Shown: positions 58,675-64,000 of the stretch, piece by piece | How positions within the stretch are numbered: the first letter of the stretch is position 1 | How the letters are laid out: every line of letters starts with the position of its first letter | Assembly (NCBI GenBank): GCA_022376515.1 | Contig: WTXI01000116.1 | Coordinates: 1-64,000, forward strand | Length of the DNA: 64,000 nucleotides | Source: Lactifluus volemus | Lineage: Eukaryota > Basidiomycota > Agaricomycetes > Russulales > Russulaceae | Direction of reading: 5' to 3' | Made by a program: the position numbers and the translations under genes | Notes under the pieces: model-generated | The model's input: the letters and a program-made list of their open reading frames with translations, nothing else | Databases searched by the model: none | Told to the model about the DNA's origin: nothing

Positions 58675-59585
58675 ACAACCGGCAGACAACCTGTGTTGAA
58701 CAGGAAAGCCAGGGAAGTAGGACTTTTCGGGGTATCACCTTGATCACCAAATTTTCTAAGAACCCAAAAGCCCACCGAAAAAAAACCACAGGAAGGAAGA
58801 CCTAAGGAGAAAAAAGGAGTGTCAGTAAGCAAGCAACATTTTAGGGTAAGACACACACCTCAAATGAGGCACCAAAAATGTGTAGAGGGAGGTGGCAAGA
58901 TGAGTGGTGAAAGCAGTAAAAGCTAAGGGAGATAAGATAAGATTTCGATTTTTTACACAGTGAAAAGAGCAAAACATGCCTTTGTACAATCAGAATATGA
59001 TAGGTTTGAAGAGTGAAAGGGAACAAAAATGGTTAAGGGAGCAGAGAAAGGGGAGGGAGATGTGGAGATGAAGTTGAAGAGTTTGAGGGCTGTGTATGTG
59101 GAAAATTTTCGTCGAGCGACGTCGAGATTTTGCTTAGTCACGTTCACCTTCCTTTTTCGAGGTGAGCAGTGGCTGGAGTGACTGCAGCGCGCAGAGTTCG
59201 TTCTTACTAAGCAGCACCTTCCGTTTTGGGCCTGTAAAGCGGAGCAGCCCCCGCTGACTAATAGTGACTAAGCAAAACGTCCAAATGCGGGACTGAGCTG
59301 TTTTATATTATGGACAAGCTCTTGTCCGTGTGTCTCGGTTCGCAGGGACCGTGGCTCGAAGTGAGCGTCGTTCTGGTTGGCTATTTGCTGTGGTGAGTCG
59401 GACAAGACTAGCAACACCAAATAGTCGATTCTAGCACGCGCAGACAAGGTCCTAGAGGAGTAGACTTGACTGTGCGAACTCTTGGTGTCTGTATCGCGCG
59501 AGGCGGTTAATACGGGCCGGCGCACGCGATGGTCGGAGTTACCGTTCCCAAAAGGGATAGACGGTGGCAGATGGGTTAATGACAA
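58675..59585. other. Unassigned stretch between E2 and E3
   Basis: No ORF with recognisable content. The left part is AT-rich, with CTTTTTT/GAAAGGG runs. It may include host sequence or an old repeat. Confidence 0.4.
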
Positions 59586-60267
59586 TGTGTAGGTTCAACC
59601 GCAACACGGGCGCGAGTGTAATTGGAATGTAAGAGATGCTCGCCTTCCAAGGACACTCGTGAGAGGTTGAACTAAGGTTCGAGGGCGGACGCGGGGTGAG
59701 AAGTGGGGACTACTTCTCACAGCGCGTTCGTATTAGGGTTCAGGCGTCTGGGGACTTGTTGCACGGAAATGGAACAAATTCACAGATGTCTGATCGTGGC
59801 GCGAAGTACCTGGATCAAGGTACGAAGAGGGGATTCACAAGAAGAGGGGAGGAGATGCGATGCGAGTGTGAACAGGAGACAATGAACTGCGATTCTAGAC
59901 GAAGCTGAAGCTGGGGCTTTAGCTCGTCTACAGGGCCCTATTTATGCGTACAGAGGGCCAGCCAACTATCCTACAAAGGTCACAGTACAGTAGCGAAGTC
60001 AAGACTATTGACTAAGGACCTGAGTCAGTTCTGATGACTCAAGAACTGACTCAGTGCGTCTGACTCAAGATCTGAGTCAAGAACGCTGACTCAAGATTTG
60101 AGTCATCATCCCTGAGTCAAATACACGTCCAAAACGGCGATGCACAGCCCCTAGAAATCGCACAGAGGGGGCTGGCCAAGGAAAGGGATCCTAGGTCATA
60201 ACACAAGTCGAAAAATAGACAGAAAATAGCAAGAGGAATGGGCCGGGCGGCCCGCATAACCGTAACA
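59586..60267 (-). repeat. E3 3' LTR, about 680 bp (left boundary tentative)
   Basis: Right end CCGTAACA at 60267 next to the polypurine tract. A TG at 59586 gives a length and TATA position comparable to family A, but no second copy is in the window to confirm it. Sense TATA-like CATAAATAG at 59946-59938. Confidence 0.6.
60021..60119. promoter_or_regulatory. Array of eight TGASTCA (AP-1/Gcn4-type) sites in the E3 LTR
   Basis: Sites at 60021, 60035, 60047, 60061, 60073, 60087, 60099 and 60113, so spacing alternates 14, 12, 14, 12, 14, 12, 14. The array lies 75-175 bp upstream of the TATA-like box on the sense strand. TGASTCA is bound by fungal bZIP factors of the Gcn4/AP-1 type (established); stress-responsive transcription of E3 is inferred. 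Confidence 0.75.
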
Positions 60268-60304
60268 GTACCCTCTCTCCTAGGCGCATGTACCACCATG
60301 CGCC

Positions 60305-63300
60305 TTAGTCACCCCTGTCCATGGATTCCCAGTCAATGTCATCCCAAAGCGCCTCACCTGCATCAACGTCATCGGCGTCATACTCATCCCAATAATGAGC
60401 AACGGGCTGCAACTCCGTGGCTCTGACAGGACAGCTCCTCCCATAGTACTGGTGGTCAGGGAAGACCCGGCACCTATGGACAGTGCAACGCGTATGGGGG
60501 TGGTGACAGTCATGGGAGTAATGCCCTCTCTTTTGGCAGTAGAGGCACTCCCTCCACAAGGGGCAATCTTCGTACCTGTGGTCCACCCCATCCTTGTTGC
60601 ACTTACCACAGTAGAAGGAGCGCTTGCCCTTCCTCTTGCGCTTGCCTGTGATTTTCAGAGGGCTGACTCCGGAATCACCACCAGACGGCCCCCCATGCGC
60701 CGAAGACGCGACGACGAGTGGACGTAGGCCGTCCCCATCTGCTGCACGTACCCCCTGGAGTTGATGAGCACTGTCACCTGCAGAAGGTTGGGCCCAGCTG
60801 AAGACCTTCCAGGGATCGTAAGGGGATTCGGATCGCAGCGCGTGGGGGTCTCCAGCGACATGACTTCTGGCTGGAACCTCATGTCCGCTGCTAGCGTCTC
60901 CAGGGCTTCCTGGATAGGCGAGAGTTGGGGAGGCGGCGTTGGACCTGGGAGAGGAGATGGGGTCCTCGGATGGTACGAGGGGCTGCGGCGAGGCTCTTGG
61001 CGAGGCGAGCGGGTGGTCCTCCTGTACGGTGGAGGCGCGGATCTGGGCTGGTTCTGCTGGGGTGTCCTCGGCAAGGGACGCCTCTGAGAAGGACCACTCT
61101 CCCCCCTCACAGACCGCGAGGGAGTTGAACGACGAGTCGAGGAGTTGGAGGTAGTCCTCCTCTGAGTTGGGGTATTGGAACGCAAGTTGTAAGGCATTAC
61201 TCATCAAGGAGGAGGTAGTGGGGGTGATGATGGTGCGAATACGTCGTTTCTTCTTGGCTTTTATCCTCCCCCCTCCTATCGCATTGGGGTTGCGCTGATA
61301 GAACTCCTTAATGAGCTCCGGAGCTTTCACATTGCCAGCGGGTTCCCAACTATCATGAGCGGGTGAATATCCCTTCCAATGAAGGAGATACTCAAGCTTT
61401 TCTGCCTTCCCTTTCTTGCGCGCATCAATGATCTGTTCCACCTCATATTCCGGTTCGCCTTCCATCAGATCAGGTGGCGGTTCCATGAAATTGCGCCCAT
61501 GCTCCTCCGTCTCCTTGTAAGGTGTTAACAAGGATGCATGGAAGACGTTGTGAATGCGCCAGTGTGGGGGAAGCTGAAGGCGGTACACCACAGGGGAAAT
61601 GACGTCAATGATGGGGAATGGACCATATCTCTTTGGTCCCAACTTTGCGGACGGATACATTGTCTTTAGGTTTGTTCCCTCCAACAACACTTGTTGTCCT
61701 TTTTCGAATGGGTAGAAGTGCCTTTGACCCTTCTTTCTCTGGCGCCTTTTTAGCCACAGTTCCTGCGCTTTTCTGATAGCATCCTGGGCGCGCTCCCTAG
61801 CCTCCTTAAGCCACATCTGTCTTTGATGTAACGCTGGGATATTCGTGCTTTTCCCGGAGGGGTGGATGATTGGGTTTGCGCCCCACAAGAGCTCACAGGG
61901 AGCCTTCCCTGTGCTCGCATTTGGCCAGGAGTTGTGAACAAATTGGGCAAGAGGAAGAAGGTTTGCCCAGTCGTCTTGTTGGCTGCTTCCATAGATCCGC
62001 AAATACTGCTCCACCCACTGATTAGCGCGTTCTGATTGTCCGTCAGTCTGCGGATGATAAGCAGAGCTGATGTTCTGTGTGATTCCTAGCAGTTCACACA
62101 TCTGGCGGGTGAAGTGTGCAGTAAAACGGGGATCTCTGTCTGAGATGACGTGGTGGGGGCAGCCAAAGAGAGGGAAGATGTGTTCCACGTAGAGCCGGGC
62201 CACTTCTTCTGCGTCAATTGTCTTCTGACAGGGCAAGAAGAAGGCTGCCTTCGAGCAATCGTGGTCCACCACTGTGAGGATCGAGTCATATCCCTTTGAG
62301 ACTGGGAGATCGGTGATGAGGTCAAGGGAAATGGTCTGGAAGGGGATTGCCTTTGGCTCAACAGTGATTGGCATCAATGGTGGTTTAGGTTTCACAGTGT
62401 TGGGTTTCGTCATTTGGCAAGTTGCACATCCTTTGACGTAGTTCTGGACGAACTGCCGCATCGTCGGCCACCAGTAGTCCTCGGACACCTTCTGAAGCGT
62501 CGTGGCAATGCCTGGGTGCCCGGCCAAGGCATGGTCATGGTACTCATGTAAGATTTGTCGCTTCAGATCCTCCTGGTCCGCGACCACAGGTCTTCCCTGA
62601 TGCACCCAGTGGTGATTTACTGAGTCCAGTGGGTAGGAGCGATGCAGCTCTGCGAAATAGCTCGGTGTGCGTGCTTGCCAATCCCAAACCTGTTGTTCGA
62701 GACTGCTGACCTCCGCTGCCCGCGCGAAGAGTTTGTCAGGCAGGACAAGGGTGTTTTCGTTGTCATGTTTTCCTTCGTCCACCCCTGGTGGCCTGGACAA
62801 TGCGTCAGCCTTGTTCAGCTTGCCTGGGCGGTGCACTAGTTTGTAATTGTAGTCTGCAAGGTCACTGAGGTACCTTGCTACGCGTCGGTTGATTCTTTGG
62901 GGTTGCCGGTAATATCGAAGATTATTATGATCGGTGTGCACAATGGCAGTGAAGGGAGAGGAGAGGAACAAGTGTCTCCATCGTCGCAAACCCCGAATCA
63001 CCGCCAAGAGCTCTCTATCATGGACGTCATACCCTCTCTCAGCTTCGCTCAATGTCTGGGAGTGGTAGCCCACTGGACAGAGCCTCTGTTTGTCATTTCG
63101 TTGGTAGAGGATGGCCCCAGTGGCATACTGGGACGCATCCACCTCCATCTCGAAGGGGCGGTCATAGTCAGGTCTCTGGAGGACAGGGTCGGACTCTATG
63201 ATCTGGAGGAGTGCATCCAAGGCTTTGGTGCACTCGTCCGTCCACTTGAATGGTCGTCCCTTCTTCAGTAAGGCAGTGAGTGGCGCCGCGAGGTGTGCAA

Positions 63301-64000
63301 AGTGGGGAATGAACGGTCTCTGATACCCCAACACACCAAGCGTGCTCCGGACCTCCTTTACTGAAGACAAGGTTCGAGGCCATTGAGATAGTCCTTTCCT
63401 CTTTGTGGGGTCGATGCGGATGGTCCCGTGTTCCACACGGATGCCAAGGTAGTCAATGCTGGTCTGCTCGAACTTGCACTTCGACAGTTTGAGGAAGAAG
63501 GATTCTTGGCGGAACATCTCGAGGATTTCTCGGACTATCCTCCTATGTTCCTCCACGTCTCCTCCTGTGGCCACCAAGACATCATCCATGTACACAAACA
63601 CCTTCCCTGGGTAACGGTTCATGATCTTAGCAAAGACCCGATCCATGCAACGCTGAAAGGTGGCTGGAGAGTTCTGGAGGCCGAAGAGCATCACCTTTGG
63701 TTGGTACAGGCCAAAGGGAGTCTTAAACGCAGCCTTCCATCGATCCTCAGGGCGAATCTGGATGTTATGATAGCCCCAACGAATGTCCAGTGCCGTGAAG
63801 AGGGTGCGTCCGTGCAACGCTTCCAGAATTTGCTCAATGCGAGGGATGGGGTACACATCTCGAATCGTCCAACTGTTCACTTCCCTATAGTCCTGGATGG
63901 GTCGGAGACTCCCATCTCTTTTCTTTATAAAGAACCAAGGGGTCGACCAGGGAGAGTTGGACTTTTCGATGAATCCCCACTGCTCATTCTCTTTCAAGAA
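60305..64000 (-). CDS. pol: E3 pol, partial: RT-RNase H-integrase-chromodomain-zinc module
   Basis: Open without a stop for more than 1230 codons, truncated at the window edge. RT: LDIRWGYHNIQIRPEDRWKA, catalytic YMDD at residues 136-139 from the edge; RNase H (EVDASQYATGAILYQ, HTDHNNLRYY); integrase HHCC (HDHALAGHPG ... CATCQ), DDE (LDLITDLPVS, DHDCSKAAFF, ISDRDPRF, TDGQSERANQWVEQYLRIYG); integrase tail VFHASLLTPYKE; chromodomain YEVEQII ... LLHWKGYSPAHDSWEP (about 61460-61330); low-complexity linker; Cys/His module at 60616-60450 with CGKC-X6-H-X4-C, CLYC-X4-H-X4-C and PHTRCTVHRC; acidic C-terminus. All catalytic residues that can be seen are present, so this copy may be active. The linker overlaps the ORF at 60655-61197. 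Confidence 0.95.
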   Translation of the reverse strand, partial: FLKENEQWGFIEKSNSPWSTPWFFIKKRDGSLRPIQDYREVNSWTIRDVYPIPRIEQILEALHGRTLFTALDIRWGYHNIQIRPEDRWKAAFKTPFGLYQPKVMLFGLQNSPATFQRCMDRVFAKIMNRYPGKVFVYMDDVLVATGGDVEEHRRIVREILEMFRQESFFLKLSKCKFEQTSIDYLGIRVEHGTIRIDPTKRKGLSQWPRTLSSVKEVRSTLGVLGYQRPFIPHFAHLAAPLTALLKKGRPFKWTDECTKALDALLQIIESDPVLQRPDYDRPFEMEVDASQYATGAILYQRNDKQRLCPVGYHSQTLSEAERGYDVHDRELLAVIRGLRRWRHLFLSSPFTAIVHTDHNNLRYYRQPQRINRRVARYLSDLADYNYKLVHRPGKLNKADALSRPPGVDEGKHDNENTLVLPDKLFARAAEVSSLEQQVWDWQARTPSYFAELHRSYPLDSVNHHWVHQGRPVVADQEDLKRQILHEYHDHALAGHPGIATTLQKVSEDYWWPTMRQFVQNYVKGCATCQMTKPNTVKPKPPLMPITVEPKAIPFQTISLDLITDLPVSKGYDSILTVVDHDCSKAAFFLPCQKTIDAEEVARLYVEHIFPLFGCPHHVISDRDPRFTAHFTRQMCELLGITQNISSAYHPQTDGQSERANQWVEQYLRIYGSSQQDDWANLLPLAQFVHNSWPNASTGKAPCELLWGANPIIHPSGKSTNIPALHQRQMWLKEARERAQDAIRKAQELWLKRRQRKKGQRHFYPFEKGQQVLLEGTNLKTMYPSAKLGPKRYGPFPIIDVISPVVYRLQLPPHWRIHNVFHASLLTPYKETEEHGRNFMEPPPDLMEGEPEYEVEQIIDARKKGKAEKLEYLLHWKGYSPAHDSWEPAGNVKAPELIKEFYQRNPNAIGGGRIKAKKKRRIRTIITPTTSSLMSNALQLAFQYPNSEEDYLQLLDSSFNSLAVCEGGEWSFSEASLAEDTPAEPAQIRASTVQEDHPLASPRASPQPLVPSEDPISSPRSNAASPTLAYPGSPGDASSGHEVPARSHVAGDPHALRSESPYDPWKVFSWAQPSAGDSAHQLQGVRAADGDGLRPLVVASSAHGGPSGGDSGVSPLKITGKRKRKGKRSFYCGKCNKDGVDHRYEDCPLWRECLYCQKRGHYSHDCHHPHTRCTVHRCRVFPDHQYYGRSCPVRATELQPVAHYWDEYDADDVDAGEALWDDIDWESMDRGD
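60655..61197 (-). CDS. Overlapping +1-frame ORF in E3 pol linker
   Basis: 180 codons starting MPYNLRSNTPTQRR, one base downstream in frame from pol, as in E2. Arg/Pro/Ser-rich N-terminal part with SPSYHPRTPSPLPG, then LLQVTVLINSRGYVQQMGTA and a 23-residue end (SRLRRMGGRLVVIPESAL at its end). The C-terminal motif aligns without gaps with the E2 ORF (about half of 26 positions identical). It stops 39 bases before the Cys/His module. A basic, possibly nucleic-acid-binding accessory protein is one guess; no family was recognised. Confidence 0.6.
   Translation of the reverse strand: MPYNLRSNTPTQRRTTSNSSTRRSTPSRSVRGESGPSQRRPLPRTPQQNQPRSAPPPYRRTTRSPRQEPRRSPSYHPRTPSPLPGPTPPPQLSPIQEALETLAADMRFQPEVMSLETPTRCDPNPLTIPGRSSAGPNLLQVTVLINSRGYVQQMGTAYVHSSSRLRRMGGRLVVIPESAL

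Larger units (their letters stand above)
59586..64000 (-). mobile_element. Ty3/gypsy chromovirus E3, 3' part (runs off right edge)
   Basis: A different chromovirus from E1/E2. From left: 3' LTR (right boundary 60267, certain; left boundary 59586, tentative), polypurine tract (sense CTAGGAGAGAGGGTAC), chromodomain, integrase, RNase H and RT in one open frame. Gag, protease and the 5' LTR are outside the window. Confidence 0.9.

Noticed and set aside
49501..58679. TAAGT/ACAAC as an E2 target-site duplication
   Set aside because: The two pentamers differ at most positions.

Overview
The window is nuclear DNA from a filamentous basidiomycete, most likely an Agaricomycete. The evidence is short introns (about 50-60 nt, GTRNGT donors, CTRAY branch points), a pair of C2-NACHT-WD40 STAND proteins, a GRF zinc-finger gene, a KOW/Spt5-like gene, a fused-type fungal fatty-acid synthase remnant, and heavy loading with Ty3/gypsy chromoviruses, copia debris, hAT and TIR elements. 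No rRNA, CRISPR array or convincing tRNA gene was seen. It is an accessory, repeat-rich region rather than a housekeeping locus.

Layout. 1-7564: a decayed minus-strand Ty3/gypsy element (E1) whose 5' LTR carries a solo LTR that itself carries another solo LTR, each with a target-site duplication; a further LTR of the innermost family cuts E1 pol at position 204. 7565-12450: a SINE-like tRNA-related repeat and a few orphan ORFs. 12450-32850: a tandem segmental duplication of about 10 kb. Each unit holds one minus-strand C2-NACHT-WD40 gene with 14 WD40 repeats (14073-19485 and 24177-29717) and one plus-strand copia RT/RNase H remnant. The two NLR-like genes carry different single-base frameshifts. 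32860-37700: two broken host-gene fragments, an inositol polyphosphate 5-phosphatase (minus) and a fused fatty-acid synthase (plus), between CTAG-rich repeat blocks. 38140-39913: a five-exon GRF zinc-finger gene. 40221-41858: a TIR element with GCTTAAT subterminal repeats and a GC-rich minisatellite core, which ends the KOW gene (41812-43116). 45148-48224: a ten-exon, fully open hAT transposase. 48476-49503: a casein-kinase-1-like gene with an in-frame stop, abutting an LTR.

49506-58674 is a second element (E2) of the E1 family, with two 578-bp LTRs about 1% different, but with stops and a frameshift in pol. 59586-64000 is the 3' part of a different, open chromovirus (E3) running off the right edge.

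The most unusual signals are in the chromoviruses. E2 and E3 both carry a second ORF in the same +1 frame over the region after the chromodomain, with a shared C-terminal motif, followed in the pol frame by a shared three-cluster Cys/His module. E1 and E2 show the layout of Tf1-type self-priming: an 11-nt match between the predicted mRNA 5' end and the sequence next to the LTR. The E3 LTR has eight AP-1/Gcn4-type sites at strict 14/12-bp spacing.
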